The notes below the pieces were generated by a model, which did not search any database, had not been told where the DNA came from, and saw nothing but the letters and a program-made list of their open reading frames with translations. The position numbers and the translations under genes are program-made. Positions 25,092 to 34,234 of a DNA stretch of 64,000 nucleotides are shown here, piece by piece (position 1 is the stretch's first letter; the number at the start of each line of letters is the position of its first letter). Origin of the DNA: Herbaspirillum huttiense (GTDB taxonomy: Bacteria > Pseudomonadota > Gammaproteobacteria > Burkholderiales > Burkholderiaceae_D); NCBI RefSeq assembly GCF_004367745.1, contig NZ_CP037993.1:1798001-1862000 (forward strand). The letters are read 5' to 3'.

Positions 25092-27446
25092 TCAGGCCGC
25101 GGCCTTGCGTTGGCGCAAGCCGCGCACCAGACGCAGGCCGTTGAAGACCACGATCAGGCTGGCCCCCATGTCGGCAAACACCGCCATCCACAGTGAACTC
25201 ATGCCCACCAGCGCCAGCGTCAGGAACACCGCCTTGATGCCCAGCGCAATGCTGATGTTCTGCACCAGGACCGTATGGGCCTTGCGGCTCAGGCGAATGA
25301 AGTCGGGGATCTTGCGCAGGTCGTCATCCATCAGGGCCACGTCGGCCGTCTCCAGTGCGGTATCAGTGCCGGCCGCGCCCATGGCGAAGCCGATGTCGGC
25401 CCGCGCCAGTGCCGGGGCATCGTTGATGCCGTCGCCGACCATGCCCACACCGCGCACGCCATGGCGCGCACTGAGTGCTTCGATGGCCTTGAGCTTGTCT
25501 TCGGGCAGCTGGTCCCCGCGTGCATCGGCAATGCCGGTCTGGCTGGCAATGGCCTGTGCGGTATGGCTGTTGTCGCCGGTCAGCATGATGACCTCCACGC
25601 CCAGCGCGCGCAGCTCGGCCACCGCTTCCTTGCTGCTGGGACGCACGGTGTCGGCCACCGCCACCAGCAACTGCGGCTGGCCCTCGCGGCACAACACGGT
25701 GGTGGTCTTGCCCTGCTTCTCGAAGGCTTGCAGGCGCGCCTCCAGTTCCGGGCTGCACTGGCCCAGCTCGTGCACCAGGCGGTGATTGCCCAGATGAAGC
25801 AGTTGTCCGCCGATGCGCCCCTGCACGCCGCGTCCGGCCAGGGCGGAAAAGTCGCTCACCTCCAGCGTGACGATGTCTTCCTGATGCGCAATGGCGCGCG
25901 AGACCGGGTGGTCGGAGCGCGCCGCCAGCGAGACCGCCAGTTGCAGCAGCGCCTGTTGATCCGCCCCGGCCTGCAGCGAGACCACATCGGTCACGGCGGG
26001 CTTGCCGAAGGTTATCGTGCCGGTCTTGTCCAATGCCAGCGCGCGCAATTGGCGGCCTTGCTCCAGATAGACGCCGCCCTTGACGAGGATGCCATGCCGC
26101 GCCGCCGAGGCCAGTCCGCTGACGATGGTTACCGGCGTGGAGATCACCAGCGCGCAGGGGCAGGCGATCACCAGCAGGACCAGCGCCTTGTACAGCCACG
26201 GCTGGAAGGGCGCGCCCATCAGCAGCGGCGGCAACACGGCCACCAGCACAGCCATCAGCACCACCGCCGGGATGTAGTAGCGCGCAAAGTCGTCCACGAA
26301 GCGCTGGGTCGGGGCGCGCTGGCCCTGCGCCTGCTGCACGCTCTTGACGATGCGCGCTAGGGTCGAGTCGCCTTGCACCGCCGTCACGCGCATCTCGAAA
26401 GCGCCCTGTTCATTGATGGTGCCGGCAAAGACCGGGTCACCGGGCTGCTTCTGTACCGGTATGCTTTCCCCGGTGATGGGGGCCTGGTTGATGCTGGTGC
26501 TGCCTGACAGTACCAGGCCATCCAGCGGTACACGTTCCCCGGGGGCTACCCGTACAGTTTCATCCACTGTCACGGTACGGGCCGGTACAGTTGACCAGAC
26601 ACCGTCCGCGCCACGCCGGGTCGCCATGTCGGGCGTCATGGCCATCAGTCCGGCGATGGCGTTGCGGGCGCGGTCCAGCGACAGGGCTTCGATCATCTCG
26701 GCCAGGGTGAACAGCACGATCACCACTGCCGCTTCCGGCCACTGGCCGATGACCGCCGCGCCGATCACGGCCAGCGACATCAGGAAGTTCATGTTCAGCG
26801 AGAAGTTGCGCAGCGCAATCCAGCCCTTCTTGAGCGTGCCCAGGCCGCCCAGCAGGATGGCGGCAAGCGCCAGCGCAATCACCGGCAGGGAGCGCTCATC
26901 ACCGCTGGTCCAGGCCAGCACCTCGGCCCCCAGCGCGGCTACGCCCGCCAGGCCCAGAAGCGCCCAGCGGCGCGCCGGGATGCGGTAGGCGGCGGCCTGG
27001 TCGGGGGCATCGCGGCCGGCTTCGGCGTCCAGTGAATCGGATTTCACGGCCGGCAGCATGTCCAGCGCCTTCAAGGTGTCCACCAGCGGGGCGATGGAGG
27101 GCAACTGGTGCTGCACCGTCAGCTCGCGCTGGATCAGGTTGAATTCCAGCGAGCCTACGCCGGACATCTGCGAGAGCCGTTCGCGGATCAGCTTTTCTTC
27201 GGTCGGGCAATCCATCTTCTGGATGAAGAAGACGGCTTCCTCGGTCTTGCCCTCCAGGTGCGCTGCGGGGATCGGGGCAGGGGCCGCTTCATTGCTGGCG
27301 CAGGCATGGCCGGAGCAGCAGCCCTGTGCTTGTTGTGCATGAGAATGACCATGCTCGTGCGCGTGCTCATGCGCGTGCTCATGCGCGTGCTTATGTGCGT
27401 GACCATGCGAATGGTCGTGATCGTGCTTGTGGGAATGTCCAGCCAT
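25092..27446 (-). CDS. cadA: Cd/Zn/Pb-translocating P1B-type ATPase
   Basis: A 784-residue metal export pump of the inner membrane. The first ~45 residues are an extreme His-rich tail of alternating His with Asp, Glu, Ser, Lys and Ala, followed by GCCSGHACAS. A metal-binding domain follows with the QKMDCPTEE motif of Zn/Cd/Pb pumps. Core motifs are TGES, the transmembrane CPCALVIS (the Zn/Cd/Pb signature), the phosphorylation site DKTGTITF, MLTGDN and GDGINDAPALA. It diverges from the MerR-type cadR, with a shared operator. AAGGAG precedes the ATG. It is probably induced by Cd, Pb or Zn. Confidence 0.93.
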   Translation of the reverse strand: MAGHSHKHDHDHSHGHAHKHAHEHAHEHAHEHGHSHAQQAQGCCSGHACASNEAAPAPIPAAHLEGKTEEAVFFIQKMDCPTEEKLIRERLSQMSGVGSLEFNLIQRELTVQHQLPSIAPLVDTLKALDMLPAVKSDSLDAEAGRDAPDQAAAYRIPARRWALLGLAGVAALGAEVLAWTSGDERSLPVIALALAAILLGGLGTLKKGWIALRNFSLNMNFLMSLAVIGAAVIGQWPEAAVVIVLFTLAEMIEALSLDRARNAIAGLMAMTPDMATRRGADGVWSTVPARTVTVDETVRVAPGERVPLDGLVLSGSTSINQAPITGESIPVQKQPGDPVFAGTINEQGAFEMRVTAVQGDSTLARIVKSVQQAQGQRAPTQRFVDDFARYYIPAVVLMAVLVAVLPPLLMGAPFQPWLYKALVLLVIACPCALVISTPVTIVSGLASAARHGILVKGGVYLEQGRQLRALALDKTGTITFGKPAVTDVVSLQAGADQQALLQLAVSLAARSDHPVSRAIAHQEDIVTLEVSDFSALAGRGVQGRIGGQLLHLGNHRLVHELGQCSPELEARLQAFEKQGKTTTVLCREGQPQLLVAVADTVRPSSKEAVAELRALGVEVIMLTGDNSHTAQAIASQTGIADARGDQLPEDKLKAIEALSARHGVRGVGMVGDGINDAPALARADIGFAMGAAGTDTALETADVALMDDDLRKIPDFIRLSRKAHTVLVQNISIALGIKAVFLTLALVGMSSLWMAVFADMGASLIVVFNGLRLVRGLRQRKAAA

Positions 27447-27484
27447 TTGGGGCTCCTTGTGCAGCCAACAGATTTCAGGGGTAT

Positions 27485-27516
27485 ATTAAAAACCCTGAAG
27501 TAACTACAAGGTCAAG
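27485..27516 (-). promoter_or_regulatory. MerR-type (CadR/PbrR) operator-promoter for cadA
   Basis: On the minus strand TTGACC (27516-27511) and TTTAAT (27490-27485) are 20 bases apart, the over-long spacing that MerR regulators correct. A 21-base dyad at 27492-27512 (ACCCTGAAGT...ACAAGGT) lies within the spacer, as in CadR, PbrR and ZntR boxes. Confidence 0.88.
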
Positions 27517-27526
27517 CGAGGATCCC

Positions 27527-27979
27527 ATGGATACGTTGAAGATCGGCGAACTGGCCGCCCAGGCAGATTGCCCGGTAGAAACCATTCGTTATTACGAGAA
27601 GGAAGAGTTGCTGCCCGAGCCGACACGGTCACAGTCGAATTACCGGCTCTATGGCGCGCGCCACGTGGAGCGGCTGCAATTCATCCGCCATTGCCGTTCG
27701 CTGGACATGACGCTCGACGAAGTGCGCGAACTGCTGCGGCTGCGCGACGCGCCCGAGCAGAATTGCGGCGAAGTCAACGCGCTGCTGGACAAGCACATCG
27801 GCCACGTGGCCCAGCGCATCCTGCAGTTGCAGGCCCTGCAGGAGCAATTGCACCAGTTGCGCGCCCAGTGCGAGGTGGAACAGCCGGCGCGCGACTGCGG
27901 CATCCTGCAAGGATTGGCCAGCCTGCCCGACGACATGAAGCCGGCCAATCTCGGCAGCCATGGGGGTGGCTGCCACTGA
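27527..27979 (+). CDS. cadR: Cd(II)/Pb(II)-responsive MerR-family regulator CadR
   Basis: A 150-residue MerR-family activator. The winged helix region is KIGELAAQADCPVETIRYYE (residues 4-23), followed by a dimerisation helix. Likely metal-site cysteines are in EQNCGEV and RDCGIL, with a C-terminal GGGCH tail. The Cys in the DNA-binding domain (QADCP) is typical of CadR/PbrR. It would bind the dyad at 27492-27512 and activate cadA by DNA untwisting while controlling itself. ATG 27527 was chosen because upstream in-frame codons lie inside the cadA promoter. Confidence 0.92.
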   Translation: MDTLKIGELAAQADCPVETIRYYEKEELLPEPTRSQSNYRLYGARHVERLQFIRHCRSLDMTLDEVRELLRLRDAPEQNCGEVNALLDKHIGHVAQRILQLQALQEQLHQLRAQCEVEQPARDCGILQGLASLPDDMKPANLGSHGGGCH

Positions 27980-27988
27980 AGTCCACGT

Positions 27989-28891
27989 TCAGGCCGGGCG
28001 CGCCAGCCAGGCCAGCACTTCCTCGACGACTTCCTCCGGCTTTTCGCGCTGGGGAAAATGCCCGGCCCCCGGGATGAGCACGCGGCGGTAGGCGGCCCCG
28101 AAGTAGGGCTCGCGGTCTTCCGAGGTCGACGGATGATTGGCGCCATCCTCAGTGCCATGCAGCACCAGCGTGGGCACCATGATGCGCGGTGTGTCCTGCA
28201 ATTTGGCTTCGAGCGCCGCATAGGCAGGATCGCCCTCGGCAAAGCCCCAGCGATGCCGGTAGGAATGCACGCAGATCTCGGCCCAGTCGGGATTGTCGAA
28301 GGAGGCGGCGGTATTGGCGAATTCGCTCTCGGCAAATTTCCAGGAAGGTGACCAGGTATTCCACATGAAGCGCGCGAAGCCACGGCGGTCCTCGCGCAGC
28401 TCGGTTTCGCCGCGCGGGGTGGCGAAGAACCAGTGGTACCAGTAATTGCGCGATTGCTGCAGCGACAGCCGCTGCCCCGGCGTATTGGTGCCCCAGCCCA
28501 CCGAGAGGGCGATGCAATGGGCGATGCGTTCGGGGGTCTGCGAGGCGGCGATATAGGCGGCCCGTGCACCCCAGTCGTGGCCGATGACGGAGTAGCGCTC
28601 CAGGCCCAGGGCATCGGCAAAGGCCATCAGGTCGCTGCCCAGCGCGGCCAGCTGGCCGCTGCGGGGTGTCGATTCAGAAAGGAAGCGGGTCGGGCCGTAG
28701 CCGCGCAGGTAGGGCCGGATCACGCGGTAGCCGGCCGCCCGCAGCGGACGCAGGAAGGCGTCCCAGGTGCGCACGTCGTCCGGCCAGCCATGCAGCAGGA
28801 TCACGGCGGGGGCCTCTGGGGGGCCGCTGGTTTCAAAGCCGATGCGCAGTGTGTCGGTCTCGATGAAAGTCAGGTGATTGCTCTGTGGCAT
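27989..28891 (-). CDS. alpha/beta hydrolase, epoxide hydrolase-like
   Basis: A 300-residue alpha/beta hydrolase. Motifs are the oxyanion-hole loop LLHGWPDDVRTWD, RGYGPTRF, and the nucleophile elbow GHDWGARAA, where Asp is the nucleophile as in epoxide hydrolases and haloalkane dehalogenases. The late acid is in HGTEDGANH and the catalytic His in GAGHFPQ. The start is ATG 28891 (MPQSNHLTF). The frame to 29062 adds an atypical leader. It is convergent with cadR and unrelated to metal resistance. The substrate is unknown. Confidence 0.85.
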   Translation of the reverse strand: MPQSNHLTFIETDTLRIGFETSGPPEAPAVILLHGWPDDVRTWDAFLRPLRAAGYRVIRPYLRGYGPTRFLSESTPRSGQLAALGSDLMAFADALGLERYSVIGHDWGARAAYIAASQTPERIAHCIALSVGWGTNTPGQRLSLQQSRNYWYHWFFATPRGETELREDRRGFARFMWNTWSPSWKFAESEFANTAASFDNPDWAEICVHSYRHRWGFAEGDPAYAALEAKLQDTPRIMVPTLVLHGTEDGANHPSTSEDREPYFGAAYRRVLIPGAGHFPQREKPEEVVEEVLAWLARPA

Positions 28892-29028
28892 GTCGGACGG
28901 CCCCCCGTGATTTGCTGTTGTTGGTACTAGCTGGATAACGTAATTTTTAGTGATATATGAAGGGTAATTATCATCGCAAGTCGGGATGCGTGCTGCGAGC
29001 CATGCATTTTTCATGCAGGTGAAGGATT

Positions 29029-30000
29029 TCACCGTTTTTCCAGGATCGCTTCCATCATCCACGCCGTCTGCGCAGCGCTGTCGCCACAGGATGGATGAGG
29101 CGCACCTCCGCTCAAGTGCCGTTGCAGGTTGGCCACGTGGTATTGCTGGATGTGTTCCGGATTGGGGATGGCCAGTTCCACGCGTTCTGCCGGCGTGGTC
29201 AGCACCAGCGGCTGCTCCTCGAAGATGGAAAATTCCAGCTTGCCCGCACTGCCCGTAATCTCCACCCGGTCCGCCCGTTCAAAGCTGCCGAAGTGCCAGC
29301 TGCCGCTGCCGGTGATGCCACTGTGATAGCGCCAGCTGGCCGCCACCGCATCCTTGGCGCTGTAGATCCCTTGCTGGTTGGCGCTGGTCCCGGTCACCTG
29401 CGCCACGTCGCCGAAGAAGTGCGAGAACAGGTTCAAGCCATGGCTGGCAAGATCATCGAAGTAGCCGCCCGGTGCAATGCGGGCATCGGTGCGCCAGCGG
29501 TAGCGCCCCTGCAGGTCATCCGGATGCGGGGTGCGTGCCAGTTGCCAGTGCACGTGGCGGGGCGTGCCGATGCGGCCCTCCTGCAGCCATTGGCGCAACT
29601 GCTCGAAACGCGGCAGCGAGCGCCGGTAATAGGCCACGAACAGCGGTTGTTGCGCCGCCTCGAAGGCATCGAGCATCTGCAGGCATTCGGCATGGCTGGG
29701 GGCCATCGGCTTTTCGACGCAGCAGGGTTTGCCGGCGGCGGCGACCTTCAAGGCATAGTGCAGGTGCGTATCGGGCGGGGTGGCGATGTAGACGGCATCG
29801 ATGCCGGGATCGCCGATGAGCGCATCGGCATCGTCGAACCAGCGCGGCACGCCGTGGCGCTGCGCGTAGTCGGCGGCCAGGGCGGCGTCGCGGCGCATGA
29901 CGGCGGCCAGTTCGAAACCGGGCGTGCTGCGATAGGCCGGACCGCTTTTCTTTTCGGTGACGGCACCGCAGCCGATGATGCCCCAGCGCAGCACGCTCAT
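29029..30000 (-). CDS. Gfo/Idh/MocA-family NAD(P)-dependent oxidoreductase
   Basis: A 323-residue oxidoreductase. The N-terminal Rossmann fold starts LRWGIIGCGAVTEKKSGPAY, and the family's catalytic lysine lies in VEKPMAPSHAEC. The C-terminal substrate domain includes PGGYFDDLASHGLNLFSHFFG. These enzymes oxidise or reduce sugars, inositols or similar. The start ATG overlaps the cueR stop by 4 bases, so it is translated from the copA-cueR message. A sugar-type dehydrogenase in a copper operon is unusual, and the substrate is unknown. Confidence 0.87.
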   Translation of the reverse strand: MSVLRWGIIGCGAVTEKKSGPAYRSTPGFELAAVMRRDAALAADYAQRHGVPRWFDDADALIGDPGIDAVYIATPPDTHLHYALKVAAAGKPCCVEKPMAPSHAECLQMLDAFEAAQQPLFVAYYRRSLPRFEQLRQWLQEGRIGTPRHVHWQLARTPHPDDLQGRYRWRTDARIAPGGYFDDLASHGLNLFSHFFGDVAQVTGTSANQQGIYSAKDAVAASWRYHSGITGSGSWHFGSFERADRVEITGSAGKLEFSIFEEQPLVLTTPAERVELAIPNPEHIQQYHVANLQRHLSGGAPHPSCGDSAAQTAWMMEAILEKR

Positions 30001-30419
30001 GCCTGCGACTCCGCGTGGGCGCAGCAGTCCGGCTGCGCACCGAGGGCATCGAGAATGGGGCAGTCGGGGCGATGGTCGCCATGGCAGTCCTGCACCAGGC
30101 GTTCCAGCGTGCCCTTCATGGTCTGCAGTTCGCGGATGCGCTGCTCCAGTTCGCCAATGTGGGTCTGGGCCAGCTGCTTGACCTTGCGGCTGGAGCGCGA
30201 CTGGTCCAGCCACAGCCCGATCAGGTCGCTCACCTGGGCCATGGAAAACCCCAGTTGCCGGGCCTGGCGGATGAAGCGCAGCAGGTGCACGTCGCGCTCG
30301 GCATAGACGCGGTAGCCGGCATCGGTGCGGCCGACCTTGGGGATCAGGCCCGTTTCTTCATAATGGCGAATCATCTTGGCCGAGACACCCGAGGCAGTAG
30401 CGGCTTCTCCGATATTCAT
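29997..30419 (-). CDS. cueR: Cu(I)-responsive MerR-family regulator CueR
   Basis: A 140-residue MerR-type regulator beginning MNIGEAATASGVSAKMIRHYE, typical of CueR. The C-terminal metal loop CHGDHRPDC holds two Cys seven residues apart, the Cu(I)/Ag(I)/Au(I) site of CueR. ATG 30419 has GGAG at 8-base spacing inside the end of copA. A GTG at 30425 in frame is too close to that site. It should activate the copA and copZ promoters at 32709-32803. It lies between copA and the oxidoreductase gene. Confidence 0.93.
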   Translation of the reverse strand: MNIGEAATASGVSAKMIRHYEETGLIPKVGRTDAGYRVYAERDVHLLRFIRQARQLGFSMAQVSDLIGLWLDQSRSSRKVKQLAQTHIGELEQRIRELQTMKGTLERLVQDCHGDHRPDCPILDALGAQPDCCAHAESQA

Positions 30420-30421
30420 GT

Positions 30422-32674
30422 TCACTTCTCCATTTTTGCGGGGCCATGCGGACGCCAGCGGCGCAGCAGCAGGGCATTGCTGACCACGCTCACGCTGGAA
30501 AACGCCATCGCTGCCCCGGCCAGCATCGGGTTGAGCAGGCCCAGCGCGGCCAGCGGAATCCCGACCAGGTTGTAGATGAAGGCCCAGAACAGGTTCTGGC
30601 GAATCTTGCCGTAGGTGCGGCGCGAGATGTCGATGGCGTCTGCCGCCAGGCCGGGATCGCCATGCATCAGCGTGATGCCGGCAGCCTGCATGGCCACGTC
30701 GGTGCCGGTGGACATGGCGATGCCCACATCGGCGGCGGCCAGCGCCGGGGCATCGTTGACGCCATCGCCGACCATGGCCACGACATGCGCGCCGTTGTCG
30801 CGCAGGGCAGCGACCGCTTCGGCCTTGTCGCCGGGCAGCACTTCGGCGCGCACATCCTGGATGCCCAGGGCTGCGGCCACCTGTTGTGCGGCTCCCCGGT
30901 TGTCGCCACTGAGCATGGCGGTGCGGATACCCAAGGCATGCAGGGTGGCGATGGCTTGCTGCGCGCCGGGCTTGATCTCGTCGCCGAAGGCCAGCAGGCC
31001 CAGGATGCGCACATGGCCCGCCTCACGTTCGGCCAGCCACGACAGGGTACGGCCCTGCGCCTGCAACTGGTCCGCACGCGCTTGCAGGGCCGGGGCGCTG
31101 GCCTGCAATTGCTGCATCCAGCGGCTGCTGCCCAGGCAGAGGGTGCGGCCATCGACATGCCCTTCGATGCCCAGCCCGGCCACGCTGCGCACCTGGGCAG
31201 CTTGCGGGATCGCCAGGCCCGGGCGTGCGGCAGCCGCCTCCAGCACGGCCCGCGCCAGCGGGTGTTCGCTGCGGGCTTGCAGGGCGGCGGCCAGGGCCAG
31301 CAAGGCATCGTCCCGGTCCTCTGCGGCAGCATCAGAGGCTTGCAGTTCAGTCAGGCGCGGACGGCCCACGGTGAGCGTGCCGGTCTTGTCGAAGGCGATC
31401 ACGTCGACCCGATGCGCGATCTCCAGCGCCTGCGCATCCTTGATGAGGATGCCGTGGCGTGCTGCCACGCCGGTGCCGGCCATGATGGCCGTGGGCGTGG
31501 CCAGGCCCAGTGCGCAAGGGCAGGCGATCACCATCACCGCCACCGCATTGAGCAGGGCCTGTTGCCAGTCGCCCGCCACCAGGCCCCAGCCGAGGAAGGT
31601 CAGGACCGACAGCAGCAGCACCGCAGGCACGAAGACCGCGCTGACCTTGTCCACCAGGCGCTGGATCGGCGCCTTGGCCGCCTGCGCCTGTTCCACCATG
31701 CGCACGATGCGCGCCAGCATGGTTTCGGCACCGATGGCGGTGGCTTCGAAGACCAGCACGCCTTCCGCATTGATGGCACCGGCGGCCATACGGTCGCCGG
31801 CTTGCCTGGCTTGCGGGCGGCTCTCGCCGGTCAGCAGGGCTTCATCCAGATGGCTGCGGCCCTCCTTGACGATGCCATCGACCGGGACCCGCTCGCCGGG
31901 ACGCAGCACCACCAGGTCACCCACGCGCACCTGGGCCAGCGGGACCTCGATGTCTTGTCCGTCGCGGCGCACGCGGGCACGGTCGGGGCGCAGCGCATTG
32001 AGGGCGGCGATGGCGTCGGCCGTCTGGCGCTTGGCGCGGCCTTCCAGCCATTTGCCCAGTAGCACCAGGGTGATGACCACGGCCGAGCTTTCAAAATAGA
32101 GATGCGGCATGGCCATGGCGTGCTCGCCCATGTCCGGCATGCTCAGCCATTGCCAGACCGATAGCCCGTAAGCTGCACTGGTGCCCAGCGCCACCAGCAG
32201 ATCCATGTTGCCCGAACGCGCGCGCAGCGCGCCCCATCCGGCGTGATAGAAACGCCAGCCCAGCCAGAACTGCACGGGCGTGGCCAGCAGCCATTGCCAC
32301 AGCGGGGGCAGGCTCCAGCTGATGCCCAGCGGGGCCAGCAGCATGGGCAGCAAGAGCGGCAGCGACAGCGCGGCCGAGACGGCCACCGGCCACCAGCTTG
32401 GCAGCTGTTTCTTGGCGCTGGCCGGCGCGGCGGTTTCTTCAGGGATGTGCTGGTGCGCCTGATAGCCGGCCTTCTCGATGGCGGCAATCAGGGCAGCCGG
32501 GGCCACGGGTGCGGCCGTGGCGATGCTGGCGCGTTCGGTGGCGAGGTTGACGCTGACTTCGGTTACACCGGGGATTTTCTTGAGCGCCTTTTCCACGCGC
32601 ATCACGCAGGAGGCACAGCTCATGCCTTCGATATCGAGGCTGATCTCGGCGGCAGCAGGGGAGGAAGAGGGCAT
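30422..32674 (-). CDS. copA: Cu(I)-exporting P1B-type ATPase CopA
   Basis: A 750-residue copper export pump of the inner membrane. It has one N-terminal HMA domain ([15 protein letters not shown]), eight transmembrane helices, and the [15 protein letters not shown] (Cu signature), [15 protein letters not shown] and [11 protein letters not shown] motifs. The start at ATG 32674 ([10 protein letters not shown]) is chosen because the CueR promoter's predicted transcription start lies near 32702, so longer in-frame versions to 32764 would start upstream of the mRNA. It continues into cueR almost without gap. Confidence 0.95.
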   Translation of the reverse strand: MPSSSPAAAEISLDIEGMSCASCVMRVEKALKKIPGVTEVSVNLATERASIATAAPVAPAALIAAIEKAGYQAHQHIPEETAAPASAKKQLPSWWPVAVSAALSLPLLLPMLLAPLGISWSLPPLWQWLLATPVQFWLGWRFYHAGWGALRARSGNMDLLVALGTSAAYGLSVWQWLSMPDMGEHAMAMPHLYFESSAVVITLVLLGKWLEGRAKRQTADAIAALNALRPDRARVRRDGQDIEVPLAQVRVGDLVVLRPGERVPVDGIVKEGRSHLDEALLTGESRPQARQAGDRMAAGAINAEGVLVFEATAIGAETMLARIVRMVEQAQAAKAPIQRLVDKVSAVFVPAVLLLSVLTFLGWGLVAGDWQQALLNAVAVMVIACPCALGLATPTAIMAGTGVAARHGILIKDAQALEIAHRVDVIAFDKTGTLTVGRPRLTELQASDAAAEDRDDALLALAAALQARSEHPLARAVLEAAAARPGLAIPQAAQVRSVAGLGIEGHVDGRTLCLGSSRWMQQLQASAPALQARADQLQAQGRTLSWLAEREAGHVRILGLLAFGDEIKPGAQQAIATLHALGIRTAMLSGDNRGAAQQVAAALGIQDVRAEVLPGDKAEAVAALRDNGAHVVAMVGDGVNDAPALAAADVGIAMSTGTDVAMQAAGITLMHGDPGLAADAIDISRRTYGKIRQNLFWAFIYNLVGIPLAALGLLNPMLAGAAMAFSSVSVVSNALLLRRWRPHGPAKMEK

Positions 32675-32708
32675 GGCAACGACTCCGGAAGGATGGATCA
32701 AGGCCTGC

Positions 32709-32739
32709 ATCATCATCCTTCCCATGATGGCAAGGTCAA
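32709..32739 (-). promoter_or_regulatory. CueR-type operator-promoter for copA
   Basis: On the minus strand TTGACC (32739-32734) and GATGAT (32714-32709) are 19 bases apart, the over-long spacing of MerR-family promoters. The dyad ACCTTGCC...GGGAAGG fills the spacer (32716-32736). Confidence 0.85.
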
Positions 32740-32772
32740 GCCCGATTGTCGCATGGATGCACAAAGCTGCGC

Positions 32773-32803
32773 TTGACCTTGCCGTGGTGGGAAGGTTTAA
32801 GCT
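32773..32803 (+). promoter_or_regulatory. CueR-type operator-promoter for copZ
   Basis: On the plus strand TTGACC (32773-32778) and TAAGCT (32798-32803) are 19 bases apart. The dyad ACCTTGCC...GGGAAGGT is at 32776-32796. It is nearly the same box as that of copA, facing away from it, with the two -35 elements 33 bases apart. Confidence 0.87.
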
Positions 32804-32838
32804 TCCGTCATTGACTTCATTTCATGAAAGGAAACGCC

Positions 32839-33039
32839 ATGAGCACCACCTTCACCGTCAACGACATGACCTGCAACCACTGTGCAGGCGTCATCACCAA
32901 GGCTGTCAAGGACGTGGACGCCAATGCCAAGGTCGATATTGCAGTGGCCGACAAGCGCGTGGTCATCGACAGCAGCCTGCCCGCGCAACAGTTTGCCGAG
33001 GCCATCGAGGAAGCGGGCTATACCCCGGTCGCAGCCTGA
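32839..33039 (+). CDS. copZ: copper chaperone CopZ (HMA domain)
   Basis: A 66-residue single HMA domain with MTCNHCAG as the Cu(I)-binding CxxC site. It would deliver cytoplasmic Cu(I) to CopA or to CueR. ATG 32839 (MSTTFTVNDM) has AAAGGA at 32827-32832. An upstream in-frame ATG at 32824 lacks a ribosome-binding site. It has its own CueR box, divergent from copA. Confidence 0.92.
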   Translation: MSTTFTVNDMTCNHCAGVITKAVKDVDANAKVDIAVADKRVVIDSSLPAQQFAEAIEEAGYTPVAA

Positions 33040-33043
33040 GCAG

Positions 33044-34213
33044 CTACTTGCTGAGCAATCGCATCGCGCCCTCCAGCCCATCCATGGTCAGCGGGAACAT
33101 CCGGTTGTTCATGAGCTGGCGGATCAGTGCGATCGATTGCCGGTATTGCCACAGGCCTTCCGGCTCGGGATTGAGCCAGACGAAATGTGGAAAGGTACTG
33201 GTGAAGCGCTGCAGCCACTCTGCACCCGCCTCCGTATTGTTGTATTCCACCGAACCGCCCGGCTGCACGATTTCGTAAGGACTCATGGTGGCATCGCCCA
33301 CGAAGATGAGCTTGGTGTCCGGCGTGTACTTGCGCAGCACATCCCAGGTCGGGAAACGCTCGGCGTGGCGGCGGCGGTTGTTCTTCCACAGGTAGTCATA
33401 CACGCAGTTGTGGAAGTAGAAGAATTCCATGTTCTTGAACTCGGTCCGTGCGGCCGAGAACAATTCTTCGGTGCGGGCGATGTGGTCATCCATCGATCCG
33501 CCCACATCGAAGAGCATCAACACCTTGATCTTGTTCTTCCGCTCGGGCTGCATGCGGATGTCGAGGTAGCCGGCATTGCTGGCGGTGGCGCGGATGGTGT
33601 CGTCCAGCGCCAGCTCTTCGTCCAGTCCTTCACGCGCAAAGCGGCGCAGGCGGCGCAGCGCCACCTTGATGTTGCGCGTGCCCAGTTCGCGTTCGCCGTC
33701 GTAGTCCTTGTATTCGCGTTCTTCCCACACCTTCACCGCGCTGCGCTGGCCGCCTTTGCCGCCGATGCGGATGCCCTCGGGGTTGAAGCCGCCGTGGCCG
33801 AAGGGAGAAACCCCGCCGGTACCGATCCACTTGCTGCCGCCTTCGTGGCGTTCCTTCTGTTCTTCCAGCAGTTGCTTGAGGCGATCCATGAGCTTGTCGT
33901 AACCGAACTTCTCGATGGCGGCCTTCTGCTCGGGCGTGAGGTCGCGCTGCAATTGCTTGACCAGCCATTCCAGCGGAATCTCCGGCCGCTTCTCGAAGAT
34001 CGTTTCTATGCCCTTGAAGTAGGCTCCGAAGGCACGGTCGAACTTGTCGAAGTGCGCCTCGTCCTTCACCAGCGTGAGGCGCGAGAGAAAGTAGAACTCA
34101 TCCAGCGAAGGGGAAATGACCTGCTTGTCCATCGCCTCCAGGAGGGTCAGGAATTCCTTGATCGAGGCCGGTACGCCAGCCTGCTTCACGGTGTAGAAGA
34201 AATCGATGAGCAT
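33044..34213 (-). CDS. VWA domain-containing protein (CoxE-like)
   Basis: A 389-residue cytoplasmic protein. An N-terminal helical and charged region is followed by a von Willebrand A domain from about residue 215. The MIDAS-like motif reads FDVGGSMDD, where the usual DxSxS has Gly at the third position, and GDATMSP follows. Proteins of this type work with MoxR AAA+ ATPases in metal-centre insertion or complex remodelling (family knowledge). A MoxR gene lies 0.6 kb upstream on the same strand with a GNAT gene between them. The target complex is unknown. Confidence 0.85.
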   Translation of the reverse strand: MLIDFFYTVKQAGVPASIKEFLTLLEAMDKQVISPSLDEFYFLSRLTLVKDEAHFDKFDRAFGAYFKGIETIFEKRPEIPLEWLVKQLQRDLTPEQKAAIEKFGYDKLMDRLKQLLEEQKERHEGGSKWIGTGGVSPFGHGGFNPEGIRIGGKGGQRSAVKVWEEREYKDYDGERELGTRNIKVALRRLRRFAREGLDEELALDDTIRATASNAGYLDIRMQPERKNKIKVLMLFDVGGSMDDHIARTEELFSAARTEFKNMEFFYFHNCVYDYLWKNNRRRHAERFPTWDVLRKYTPDTKLIFVGDATMSPYEIVQPGGSVEYNNTEAGAEWLQRFTSTFPHFVWLNPEPEGLWQYRQSIALIRQLMNNRMFPLTMDGLEGAMRLLSK

Positions 34214-34234
34214 GAATGCAATCCCGCAGCCGCC

